Source of the DNA: Opitutaceae bacterium
Lineage (GTDB): Bacteria > Verrucomicrobiota > Verrucomicrobiia > Opitutales > Opitutaceae
Length of the DNA: 64,000 nucleotides
Assembly (NCBI GenBank): GCA_016794625.1
Contig: JAEUGY010000016.1
Span: 62,001 to 126,000, forward strand
Direction of reading: 5' to 3'
Positions 33,662 through 42,153 of this stretch are shown in pieces (positions within the stretch are counted from its first letter, which is position 1; every line of letters begins with the position of its first letter). The notes beneath the pieces were generated by a model. It had not been told where the DNA came from. It worked only from the letters and a program-made list of their open reading frames with translations, and made no database searches. A program made the position numbers and the translations under genes.

Positions 33662-36325
33662 TCAACGAGGTCCATCTGCGGCTCTTTCTCGCAGCGCGAG
33701 CGTCCGCAGGGGCGTGAGCGTGACGGGGCCGAGCAGGCCGGAGGGGGTGAGGGGCCAGGCGGCGGCGTTGAAGGGCTTGTAGTCGATGTTCACGAAGTTG
33801 ATTTCGTGCATGATTTTCCAGGGCACGCCGCGCTGGTCCAGATCTCGGATACGGTTGGCGGCGAGGTTGGTGACTTCCAGCTCGATGACATTGCGGCCGG
33901 GCTTCGCGTGGGGGCCCGTGCGCAGGCGGAAGGGCAGGCTCCAGGCGGTGCCGAGGGAGTGGCCGTTGAGGGTCACCCGGGCGCTTTCCCGCACGTCGCC
34001 GAGGTCGAGCAGCCACGTGTCGGCCTCGCCAGCCGGGAGTTCGAAGTCCAACCGGTAGCGGGCGGTGCCGGCGAAGCGTTGCGCCTCGGGTCCGCCGAAG
34101 CTGGTCCAGGAGGTGAGTGCGGGTGTCTGCGCCGGGGGTGGCAGGACCGGACCGCCCTGCACGAAGGTCACCGACCAGACGCCGGTGAGCGCTTGGGCCG
34201 GACCGGCGGGATGCGTGTAACTCCAGGGGAGCATCCGATCGTTAACCGGCCGGAGCGAGGTGTGCAGGAGCACGGACTCACCCGGGGCCAGCTGGAGATA
34301 GACCTCGGGTGCTGCGCCCGGGCGGAGCGCGGCGGATCCGGAGCGACCCGTGAGCGGGTCGGTCAGGTGGACAGCCTCGGCGGGCCGTCCGAGCGCGATC
34401 CACTCGTCCCGTGCCTCGCCCGTGAGATTGGCGATGAAGTAGGCGTGACCTGAACCGTGGACGCGCCGGGTGAAGGTCAAGCCGCGCTCCGTGAGCGGCT
34501 CGCGGGAAACGCGGGCGAGCAACCAGGCCTGATCGAGACCGGCGGTGCCCGCGTTGGGGCCGCTGCCTTCGCGGTCGCCTTCGCCGATCACGACCGCGCT
34601 GCCCGGGGTGCCGGCGAGGCGGCGCAATTCGCCGAGAAGGCGTTGGAACTCGGCGCGACGCTCCTCAAGGCGACCGAGGCCGGGCACGTCGGCGGGCGGG
34701 GCGAGCAGGTGAAGGGCGGCGCCCTGGCGGGCGAGCGCCACCAGCTGACGCAGTGTTTCGAGCGGCAGGTGGCGGGTCGCCGGCACGAGCAGCGCGCGGT
34801 AGGATTGCCCTCCCGGGGTGACCAGCGCGCCGCCCTCGGAGCGGGTGCCGGCCAGTTGCGCGTCGGAAATCGAGTCGAAGGCGAAACCCGCCTTGAGCAG
34901 CGCGTCATTCAACCGTCCGAACGACGAGCCGCGCAGCCAGTCCACGTCGTGCACGCCGAACTGCTTCATCAACCCCTCCGGCTGGTGCACGACATCGGCG
35001 AAGGGCCAGTAGACCAGCAGGTCGTTGTCGGGCCGGCCGCTCTGAAGCACGGATTGCACGCGGGCGACGTAACGATTGAGGGCGGCAAAGTCCTCCCACC
35101 AGGCGTTCTGCGGGTTGAACTGGGTGGAGGCGTAGAACAGCCAGCCCGGCCAGGCGACATCGCGCGGCGAAAAGACCGTGCCGTGGTAGAAAACATGGTT
35201 GATCCCGTCGGTGAACAGCCGGTCGATCTCCGGCTTTGTGAAGGCCAGGGCTTCCTGCCAGTGTTCGCGCAGCCAGGTGCAGGTTTCGCTGGAGACCAGT
35301 GGGCGACCCATGACATGGGCGGCGGAGGAGGCCATGCGGATGACGAGCGAGTCGGGCAGGTCCTTTTGCGACGTCCACTCGCGCCGCAGCCCCGGGATGG
35401 GAAAGGGCGTGGAGCCGAAGGTCTCGGTCTCCGGGATGTCGACCGCGCCATAGAGATCGAGGAGGTTGGCCGGGGCGCCGTGGGATTGATTGCGCACGAT
35501 GAAGCCCCGCTCGTGCGACCATCCCAGCCAGACCTGGAGAAAATCATAGTGCAACCGGGCAAGGGTCGCGCGGTAGTCGCCCTTCAGCCGGGCGACGGTG
35601 TCGGCCGGGGCCGGTGTCGTGCCCATGAGGATACCGGCGTAAGCCTGCAGGTCGTAGCCGTGCATCTGCTGGAAGACCGCCGGCAGCTCCTCCGTCCAGC
35701 CCGCATGGTAGTACTCGAACGAGTCGTGGAACTGACCCCGCAGAAAACCCTTCGGCAGCGGGGCGAAGGCGGCGGAAAATGGAGCGAGGTAGCGCTGCAG
35801 GGCGCCCGGGTTGTAGGGATCGACCACCAGCCCCTCCGCGCCCGGGGCGGCGCGTTTGACCTTCATGCGCGTGGGCTCCCCGGCGAGCCGGCCGTCGTGC
35901 AGCACCAGCTTCTGGGCGCCGTCGACCGCGCTGACCCAAGGACCGCCGAACGGCCAGCCCGTGCCCGTGGCCATGTCGACCCCCAGGCCCAGCCGGTTGG
36001 CTTCGCGCACGGTGTGGGCGAGCTGTTCCATCCACGCGGGAGACAGGTAGGCCAGCGTACGGTCTTCGTAGCCCTTGGCCCCGTAGATCGGGGTGATTTC
36101 CACGCCCCCGAGACCGGCGCGGGCGAATTGTTCCAGCTGGAGCGTCAGGCTTTCGCGATCGACCGCGCTGCCCGGCCACCACCATCGCGTCCACGGGCGG
36201 GCGTCCAACGCCACAACCGGAGCAGAGCTGACGGCGGCGGGCGGCGGAGCGGCGGGCGAGGTCACAGGCAGAGACAGGGACAGGGAAACCAGGAGGGTGG
36301 CGACGAGCAGGGGGGTGCGAGCCAT
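33662..36325 (-). CDS. Large secreted glycoside hydrolase, GH106-like
   Basis: This 887-residue exported protein has a signal peptide at about residues 1-26. It opens with RPWTRWWWPGSAVDRE and LGGVEITPIYGAKG, the layout of GH106 alpha-L-rhamnosidase-type enzymes. A TIM-barrel-like region follows: VDMATGTGWPFGGPWV, NQSHGAPANLLDLYGAVDIPETE and ETCTWLREHWQEALAF, with acidic residues that could serve in catalysis. The C-terminal part has a carbohydrate-binding-like beta-sandwich (RYRLDFELPAGEADTW.., VTLNGHSLGTAW). It probably removes rhamnose from pectin-like or other complex glycans. Assignment within the family is by motif memory. It appears monocistronic between repeat elements. Confidence 0.75.
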   Translation of the reverse strand: MARTPLLVATLLVSLSLSLPVTSPAAPPPAAVSSAPVVALDARPWTRWWWPGSAVDRESLTLQLEQFARAGLGGVEITPIYGAKGYEDRTLAYLSPAWMEQLAHTVREANRLGLGVDMATGTGWPFGGPWVSAVDGAQKLVLHDGRLAGEPTRMKVKRAAPGAEGLVVDPYNPGALQRYLAPFSAAFAPLPKGFLRGQFHDSFEYYHAGWTEELPAVFQQMHGYDLQAYAGILMGTTPAPADTVARLKGDYRATLARLHYDFLQVWLGWSHERGFIVRNQSHGAPANLLDLYGAVDIPETETFGSTPFPIPGLRREWTSQKDLPDSLVIRMASSAAHVMGRPLVSSETCTWLREHWQEALAFTKPEIDRLFTDGINHVFYHGTVFSPRDVAWPGWLFYASTQFNPQNAWWEDFAALNRYVARVQSVLQSGRPDNDLLVYWPFADVVHQPEGLMKQFGVHDVDWLRGSSFGRLNDALLKAGFAFDSISDAQLAGTRSEGGALVTPGGQSYRALLVPATRHLPLETLRQLVALARQGAALHLLAPPADVPGLGRLEERRAEFQRLLGELRRLAGTPGSAVVIGEGDREGSGPNAGTAGLDQAWLLARVSREPLTERGLTFTRRVHGSGHAYFIANLTGEARDEWIALGRPAEAVHLTDPLTGRSGSAALRPGAAPEVYLQLAPGESVLLHTSLRPVNDRMLPWSYTHPAGPAQALTGVWSVTFVQGGPVLPPPAQTPALTSWTSFGGPEAQRFAGTARYRLDFELPAGEADTWLLDLGDVRESARVTLNGHSLGTAWSLPFRLRTGPHAKPGRNVIELEVTNLAANRIRDLDQRGVPWKIMHEINFVNIDYKPFNAAAWPLTPSGLLGPVTLTPLRTLALRERAADGPR

Positions 36326-36397
36326 GGTGGACGAGCCTTGACCGCGTTTTCGACGTTGGCAAAGCCCGCGCGACCCGGAGCGTCCGGTCAGGCCGCG

Positions 36398-36764
36398 ACC
36401 GTTGTAGGCGGGGTCGCCGACCCATCGGCGTTAACTTTGAGAAACAACGCGGCAGAGACCACTATAGTGAGCGTTGGTTTGATGGAGGGCGTTGCTCCGT
36501 CGACGCCGGTTGCGCGTTGCGTTCACCAAGAGCGTACATACGCAGGGTTGCGGGGTTCGTCCCCCGGCGTCGACGGAGCGACGCCCTCCACCCGAGCCAA
36601 TCCGGCGTAGCTTCAGTTGAACTGAGGACTCCACCTGCTGCTTAAGTTAACGTCTATGGGTCGCCGACCCCGCGGAGAAAGGCGACGCGGAAAGAATACG
36701 GAGCGAGGCGGGACCGAGGGTCCCGTCGCGGCCTCAGCGAGGCCACCTCCAACGGAAGCGGAGG
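36398..36764. repeat. Composite of family A and B palindromic repeats
   Basis: The segment contains a short family A copy (36398-36430), a family B inverted pair (36483-36591, GGAGGGCGTTGCTCCGTCGA against CGACGGAGCGACGCCCTCCA) and a longer family A copy (36655-36764). Together with the tRNA this explains the 774-bp gap between genes. Confidence 0.75.
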
Positions 36765-36791
36765 AGCCTCTGCGTGGTGCGGCCGATGGTG

Positions 36792-36868
36792 TGGTAGACC
36801 CGGAGGGACTCGAACCCCCGACCCCTTGGTTCGAAGCCAAGTGCTCTATCCAGCTGAGCTACGGGTCC
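36792..36868 (-). tRNA. tRNA-Arg (anticodon TCG)
   Basis: This is a 77-nt tRNA with a complete cloverleaf. Acceptor stem GGACCCG/CGGGTCT has one G-U pair, and discriminator A and CCA are encoded. D-arm stem is GCTC/GAGC. Anticodon arm is CTTGG-CTTCGAA-CCAAG. T-arm is GGGGG-TTCGAGT-CCCTC. Anticodon TCG reads CGA and, with wobble, other CGN arginine codons. Confidence 0.97.
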
Positions 36869-37099
36869 CCATGGTGAGGGAGCAACCGTGAGGCTGGCCC
36901 GTTTCCGGTGCGAGGTCGAGCGTTCACACGTCGGGCGCGACCGACGCCGGCCGGAGCGCCGTGCGACGGATCGAAGGGAGCCGGGTGCAGCCTGGTTCGA
37001 TCTGTTGCGGAATTGCATCGGGCCGGGACGGTTGCGGCGTTTACGGTCCGGATGGAATGCAGCTTGTCTGTCGAGCCGGGCCACCGGTATATAGTCCGG

Positions 37100-38200
37100 A
37101 TGCAGGATGAGGACCGGCAAAAAACCGCGAAAAAACATCATTTGATCTCAGCCACCCTGCGCGATCGGATCCTGGCCGGGAAGTACAGCGAGACGATCCC
37201 CGGACAGCGCGTGCTGGCCGACGAGTTTGGGGTGAACTTCCTCACCATCCGCAAGGCCGTCGCCACCCTGGTCAATGAAGGGCTGCTGAACAAACGATCC
37301 GGTCGCGGCACGTTCATCACGCGGTTGAAACGGGCGCGGACCAACAACATTGCCGCGATCCTCGGCGGCTTGAGCTACGGCTTTGGGGGGCAACACACGA
37401 AGCTGGTCGAGGGCATCCAGCAGGAGGCGGCGAAGTTTCGTCACGACGTGATCATGCGCCCGCACCTCGGAGATCCGCAGCTGGAACGCCAGGCGATCGA
37501 CGACCTGATCGCCCGGGGCAAGTGCGATGGCATGCTCGTGTGGCCGACCCGCAACGAAGGCTCCCAGGCGGTGGAGACCCTCAAGGCGCACGGCATCCCG
37601 TTCGTGGTCGTGATGCGCGTCGACTCGCGCTACCGTCAGGACGTCAGCTACGTCGTCGACGACGATTTTGAGGGCGGCTACCTCGCCACCCAGCATCTGC
37701 TCGGGCTCGGTCACCGCCGGCTCGGATTCGTCGGGCGATCGGCCAAGAGTGAAGGAGCGGACACCTTCGAGGAGGAACGCTGGCTCGGGTTCACCAAGGC
37801 GCACCATGAGGCCGGAGTGCCGCCGGGTCCGCGCATCCAGGCCGACTGGATGAGCAAACCCGAGGACCGCCCGTCGCCGCTGTCGAAGACGTTTCTGCGT
37901 CGGATCGCCGGCCTGACCGGGCTGGTCTGCGTGAACGACCGCGTGGCGCTCCACCTGCTCGGGCTGACCCAGCAGACGGGACTGACCCTGCCGGCCGGGC
38001 TCTCCATCGTGGGGTACGATGACATCGACGCGGCCGAGCTGTTCAACCTCACCACCGTGCACCAACCCCTGGCGGAAATCGGGGCGGAGGCCGTGCGCCT
38101 GCTGATCGATGAGATCGAGGGCCGGCGCAGCGAACCCGCCCAGCGCAAACTCGCCCCGCGACTGGTCGTGCGGGAAACCACGCGACCCCGTTCCGACTGA
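37100..38200 (+). CDS. GntR-HTH / LacI-type sensor hybrid regulator
   Basis: This 366-residue regulator combines a GntR winged helix (about residues 15-75: PGQRVLADEFGVNFLTIRKA, VNEGLLNKRSGRGTFIT) with a LacI/PBP1-type ligand domain (about 85-355: AAILGGLSYGFGG, GLVCVNDRVALHLLGL, GLSIVGYDDIDAAELF). This AraR-like build is used for sugar-responsive repressors. A TATATAGT box lies only 5 nt upstream of the ATG and the 9-mer GTCCGGATG occurs at 37046-37054 and 37094-37102. The mRNA might therefore be leaderless, or the start could be misjudged. Its targets are unknown; the four-gene ABC operon lies 168 bp downstream. Confidence 0.88.
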   Translation: MQDEDRQKTAKKHHLISATLRDRILAGKYSETIPGQRVLADEFGVNFLTIRKAVATLVNEGLLNKRSGRGTFITRLKRARTNNIAAILGGLSYGFGGQHTKLVEGIQQEAAKFRHDVIMRPHLGDPQLERQAIDDLIARGKCDGMLVWPTRNEGSQAVETLKAHGIPFVVVMRVDSRYRQDVSYVVDDDFEGGYLATQHLLGLGHRRLGFVGRSAKSEGADTFEEERWLGFTKAHHEAGVPPGPRIQADWMSKPEDRPSPLSKTFLRRIAGLTGLVCVNDRVALHLLGLTQQTGLTLPAGLSIVGYDDIDAAELFNLTTVHQPLAEIGAEAVRLLIDEIEGRRSEPAQRKLAPRLVVRETTRPRSD

Positions 38201-38368
38201 CCGACGGAGGCTCCGACCTGCGCCTGGAGCGACGTATGGTTGATGAGATGGCTCAACTTAACTCATTGATAAGAAGCAGGTAATGCCGATTCGGGCCTCC
38301 CTCAAAAATGCCCCGCAGATTTCTGCAACCTCCTGCCCGCCGGGTGGGTACTAGGCCAGACACTCTTC

Positions 38369-39295
38369 ATGCCACCCATCATTGAAACCCGGGGCCTGAG
38401 CAAACGCTACGGCTCGCATCAGGCGTTGGACCGGGTGGATCTTTCCATTCCCGCCGGCACGGTCGGCCTGCTCGGGCCGAACGGCGCGGGCAAGTCGACG
38501 CTGATCCGTTGCCTGCTGCAGTTGCAGAACAAGGATGCCGGCACGGCGAGTCTGCTCGGTCGGGACATCGACCAGCATGGCCGCGAGGTGCGCATGCGCA
38601 TTGGTTACGCCCCGGAGCAGGACTGTCACATTCCGGGCATGGTGGGCTGCGAGTACGTCACCTACTGCGCGCAACTCTCCGGTCTGCCCTTCGCGGTGGC
38701 CCGGCAGCGCGCCCATGAAATGCTGGATTTCGTCGGCATGGGCCAGGAACGTTACCGCAAGGTGGAAACGTACTCCACGGGCATGAAACAACGGATCAAG
38801 ATTGCGCAGGCCATTGTGCACGATCCGCAGCTGGTATTTCTGGACGAGCCGACCAATGGCCTCGATCCCAAGGGTCAGGCGCACATCCTCGATTTGATCG
38901 AGCGCATCTGGAAGGAGTCCGGCATCAGCGTCGTGCTGTCGTCGCACCTGTTGCACGACGTCGACCGCATCTGCGAGCAGATCGTCATCGTCGCCCAGGG
39001 CAAGGTCCTGGTGCATGACCGGCTCGAGGAGCTGAAGCGCCGCCGCAAACCGGTCGCCGAGGTGTCCGTGCACGAGCGCGGGCCGGAGCTTGCCGCCGCA
39101 TTCACCCACCATGGTTGGCCGAGCGAAGTGCTCAGCAATGGCCACGTTCGCGTTGCTCATGGACATGAGACCCTCAATCCAATGATCGCGTTTCTCCGCG
39201 ATCACCGCGTGGCTCCGCTGGAGATCAAGGCCAGCCCGAACGCGCTCCAGGAACTCTTCCTGCAGGCGCTGCAGAACCAGGGGGCGGCCGCATGA
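38369..39295 (+). CDS. ABC transporter ATP-binding protein, first of operon
   Basis: This 308-residue nucleotide-binding subunit of an ABC-2 type exporter has Walker [10 protein letters not shown] (about residues 33-41), a Q-loop near APEQDCH, a signature motif in the diverged form YSTGMKQR, Walker [13 protein letters not shown] and an H-loop SSHLLHD. A C-terminal extension of about 90 residues may bind the permease. It starts a tight four-gene operon in which each stop overlaps the next ATG by 4 nt, giving two ATPases and two permeases that probably form one heteromeric transporter. The substrate is not apparent. Confidence 0.93.
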   Translation: MPPIIETRGLSKRYGSHQALDRVDLSIPAGTVGLLGPNGAGKSTLIRCLLQLQNKDAGTASLLGRDIDQHGREVRMRIGYAPEQDCHIPGMVGCEYVTYCAQLSGLPFAVARQRAHEMLDFVGMGQERYRKVETYSTGMKQRIKIAQAIVHDPQLVFLDEPTNGLDPKGQAHILDLIERIWKESGISVVLSSHLLHDVDRICEQIVIVAQGKVLVHDRLEELKRRRKPVAEVSVHERGPELAAAFTHHGWPSEVLSNGHVRVAHGHETLNPMIAFLRDHRVAPLEIKASPNALQELFLQALQNQGAAA

Positions 39296-40296
39296 GCTCG
39301 ATCTCCCACGGATACCAACACTGGACCGGTGAATCGACGGGCCTCTGTCAGCGGCGCTGGACCATCACAGGCTACGGGCTTCGCCTTTGCTGGCAGTCCC
39401 GCTTCCTGAAGATCCTTTTCGCCGTCGCGTGGGTGGGCGCCCTTTTCCTGATGGGGTTCTTCTTCCTGATCGGTCAGCTGCTCACGCCCGACAGCTCGCT
39501 GGTCACCACGATCACGGAAAATCTGGGCAAACAGGCGCAGTCCGTCATCAACGGCCTCTCCGCCTGGATCCTGCTCTATCCCGAGGTGTCGGTGGATGGC
39601 CTTTACCGGCTGGTGTTTTCGTGGGCGTCGCAGCTGTACTCGATGCTCGCCTTCTTTGCGGTGGCGCTCTTCGTGCCGAAACTCATCGCACACGACCTCG
39701 CGAGCAACGCGATCCTGATCTACAGCTCGAAGGCCCTGTCGCGCTTCGACTACATTCTGGGAAAATTCGGCATCGCCTTCACGTTGCTCGGCCTGCTTTG
39801 CCTGGCGCCGCTCATCGCGGTCTGGTTCGTGGGCAACCTGCTCTCCCCGGACTGGGGTTTCTTCTATCACGGATTCCCCGCGCTCCTCCGGGCGGTCACG
39901 GTCGGCCTGCTCGGGGTCACGACCTACAGCCTGCTCGCCATGGCGGTCTCCTCGCTGGCCAAGCGCACGAGCTCGGCCACGGCTTTCTGGATACTGGCGT
40001 GGATCATCTCCGGCATGATCGCGAACACCACGGGGCGTTTCGTTTCCTGGGGACGCTTCCTGAGCCCGGCGACGTGCCTCGACCATATCTCCCGGCATCT
40101 CTACGATCTCAGCGGGGTGCTGGACAAGGCGAAGGCGATGCTGCCCTTTTTCCAGAGTACGCTTGACCGGCTGCCGCGCCGCAACCCGCTCAACGTCATC
40201 CCGGCGCCCGACGGGCTCTGGCTGCCGCTGATCTTTCTGCTCGCGTTCTGGGCGCTCTGTTTCTTCGCCATCAGCAAACGGGTGCAAACCGAATGA
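39292..40296 (+). CDS. ABC-2 type permease, second of operon
   Basis: This 334-residue inner-membrane protein has about six to seven hydrophobic segments (for example FLKILFAVAWVGALFLMGFF, FGIAFTLLGLLCLAPLIAVW, FLLAFWALCFFAI). It has the general look of ABC-2 permeases with an extended N-terminal cytosolic part and large loops. ATG overlaps the preceding stop (ATGA), and its own stop overlaps the next ATG. It is likely to pair with the ATPase upstream. No substrate-defining motif is seen. Whether it pumps a lipid, drug or polymer cannot be judged. Confidence 0.85.
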   Translation: MSSISHGYQHWTGESTGLCQRRWTITGYGLRLCWQSRFLKILFAVAWVGALFLMGFFFLIGQLLTPDSSLVTTITENLGKQAQSVINGLSAWILLYPEVSVDGLYRLVFSWASQLYSMLAFFAVALFVPKLIAHDLASNAILIYSSKALSRFDYILGKFGIAFTLLGLLCLAPLIAVWFVGNLLSPDWGFFYHGFPALLRAVTVGLLGVTTYSLLAMAVSSLAKRTSSATAFWILAWIISGMIANTTGRFVSWGRFLSPATCLDHISRHLYDLSGVLDKAKAMLPFFQSTLDRLPRRNPLNVIPAPDGLWLPLIFLLAFWALCFFAISKRVQTE

Positions 40297-41213
40297 GTGC
40301 GATCATCCAGGCCTCCGAGCTGAGCTGCTTTTACGGGGTTATCCTCGGGCTCAACAATGTTTCCTTCACCCTCGGCGCGGGCATCACCGGCATCGTCGGT
40401 CCGAACGGCGCGGGCAAGAGCACGCTGATCAAGGTCATCACCGGCCAGGTTCGTCCCTCCTCCGGCCAGCTCACGGTCTTCGGAGAGACCCCGTGGAACA
40501 ATCCGTCCGTGCTCTCGCGCATCGGCTACTGCCCGGAGCATGAGCATGTGCATGCGGACCTGCGTCCGCTCGACTGGCTGGAATCGCTGGCGTTGCTTTC
40601 CGGTCTGCCACGCGGGCAGGCGCGCGCGCGAGGCGAAGAGGTGCTGACGGAGGTGGGCCTGGCGACCCAGCACTGGAAGAAGCGGATTGGCACCTACTCG
40701 AAGGGCATGCGCCAGCGGGTGAAACTCGCGCAGGCGCTGCTGCACCGGCCGCGGCTGCTCATCCTCGACGAGCCGATGAACGGCCTCGATCCGATGGGGC
40801 GGCATGAGATCAGCGACATCCTGCGGTCGCTGCAGCGCGCCGGCACCCACATCCTTATTTCGAGCCACATCCTCGACGAGCTGCAGTCGCTCTGTGGCGC
40901 GTTCCTCATGCTCAACTGGGGGCGCGCCCTCGCCTCGGGCTCGCAGGCCGCCATCCGCTCGGAAATCCAGCACTGGCCCGAACAGGTCGTGGTGCGGACC
41001 AACCGTCCGGAGGTGGTCGCCGCCACGCTCGGACAGGCCGGACTCCTGCGGGGCTACCTGCTCGAGACCGATCGCGTGCTGCTCTGGCTGCGGGACCCGG
41101 CGGCGTTTTACGCCACCTGGACCACGACGCTGGCGGGGTGTGACGCCGACATCCTGGATGTGCAGAGCAAGAGCACCTCGCTCACCAGCGTCTTCGAAAA
41201 AATCACGGAATGA
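40293..41213 (+). CDS. ABC transporter ATP-binding protein, third of operon
   Basis: This 306-residue second ATPase of the operon has Walker [10 protein letters not shown], signature YSKGMRQR, Walker B LLILDEPMNGLD and H-loop SSHILDE. It is related to but clearly distinct from the first ATPase (38369), which suggests ancient duplication with specialisation and a heterodimeric nucleotide-binding pair. The C-terminal region (about 215-306: EQVVVRTNRPEVVAATLGQA..) matches accessory domains of ABC-2 ATPases. It has 4-nt overlaps on both sides. Confidence 0.93.
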   Translation: MSAIIQASELSCFYGVILGLNNVSFTLGAGITGIVGPNGAGKSTLIKVITGQVRPSSGQLTVFGETPWNNPSVLSRIGYCPEHEHVHADLRPLDWLESLALLSGLPRGQARARGEEVLTEVGLATQHWKKRIGTYSKGMRQRVKLAQALLHRPRLLILDEPMNGLDPMGRHEISDILRSLQRAGTHILISSHILDELQSLCGAFLMLNWGRALASGSQAAIRSEIQHWPEQVVVRTNRPEVVAATLGQAGLLRGYLLETDRVLLWLRDPAAFYATWTTTLAGCDADILDVQSKSTSLTSVFEKITE

Positions 41214-42028
41214 CCCCGCGCACCGATCCCGCTTCCGAGCCCCTCGCGGGCACCTTTCCCGTGCCGGCCGCCTCCGCCACGCCGCTCGGCGCGGTCATCC
41301 GGGCGATGGTCCTCCTGCGGCTCCGCGCCCTGCTCCGGCCCAAACTGTTTCTGCGCTTTGCCGGCTTTGCCGTGGGCATTGGCGCCGTCACCTGGTTTGC
41401 CGTGCCCCCGGCGAACGAGCGGCAGTTCGCCCAGTGGTCGGTCGAGGTGTTTTTGCTGCGCATTCTGCCGCTGCTCTGTCTGGTGACAGGTGGGAGCGCG
41501 CTCCGGGACGAAATCCGCGCTTTCACCATCGAGTACCTCTGGACCCGCCCCGCGCGCAAGGCCGACCTCGTGATCGGCGCCTACGCCGGTGCGCTCGCGC
41601 TCACCCTGACCCAGGGCGTGGTGTATGTCCTCGTGATCCACGCGACCAGTGCGCTGCACGGTTTCCCAGGGGCCTGGTCGTACCTGCCCGGCTCGCTCCT
41701 GGCCACGGTCGGAGGGGTCTTTGCGTTTACCGCCCTGGCCCATGCGCTGGGCGTGCTCACCGGCAAATACCTCGTGATCGGTGTGCTCTACGGCGCCCTC
41801 GTCGAAATCGGGCTCAGCCGGCTACCCACCCGGCTCAACAACGTGTCCGTCACGCACCACCTCCAGACCCTGATCGAATCCGCCGGCACCGGGGGGGAAC
41901 CGGTGCGCCTCGCCGGCCTGCTCTCCGGAGCCCTCGGCTGCGCCCTTATCGCCGCCGCCGGCCTGGCAGTGGCGGCCGTGCTCTTTACGATGAAGACGTA
42001 CCGCATCGGCGACGAGAAGGAGACCTGA
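41210..42028 (+). CDS. ABC-2 type permease, fourth of operon
   Basis: This 272-residue membrane protein has six predicted helices (for example FLRFAGFAVGIGAVTWFAV, LALTLTQGVVYVLVIH, SLLATVGGVFAFTALAHALG, LIAAAGLAVAAVLF). The segment LRDEIRAFTIEYLWTRPARK matches the coupling-loop region of ABC-2 permeases. It closes the operon, overlapping the ATPase gene by 4 nt, and is followed by a family A palindromic repeat that may act in 3'-end protection. Confidence 0.83.
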   Translation: MTPRTDPASEPLAGTFPVPAASATPLGAVIRAMVLLRLRALLRPKLFLRFAGFAVGIGAVTWFAVPPANERQFAQWSVEVFLLRILPLLCLVTGGSALRDEIRAFTIEYLWTRPARKADLVIGAYAGALALTLTQGVVYVLVIHATSALHGFPGAWSYLPGSLLATVGGVFAFTALAHALGVLTGKYLVIGVLYGALVEIGLSRLPTRLNNVSVTHHLQTLIESAGTGGEPVRLAGLLSGALGCALIAAAGLAVAAVLFTMKTYRIGDEKET

Positions 42029-42029
42029 C

Positions 42030-42084
42030 GGCCCGGGGGGCGGGCCCGCGGCCTCGGCGAGGCCACCTCCAACGGAGGGGTGAA
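42030..42084. repeat. Family A palindromic repeat
   Basis: GCGGCCTCGGCGAGGCC core with flanks GGGCCCG.. and CACCTCCAACGG, immediately after the ABC operon. Confidence 0.7.
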
Positions 42085-42153
42085 TCCAGGGCTTGCTCCG
42101 GGTGGTGACTCGCTGGCAGGGTGGGGGTTGCGTCCCACAGCGCTTCCAACTGG

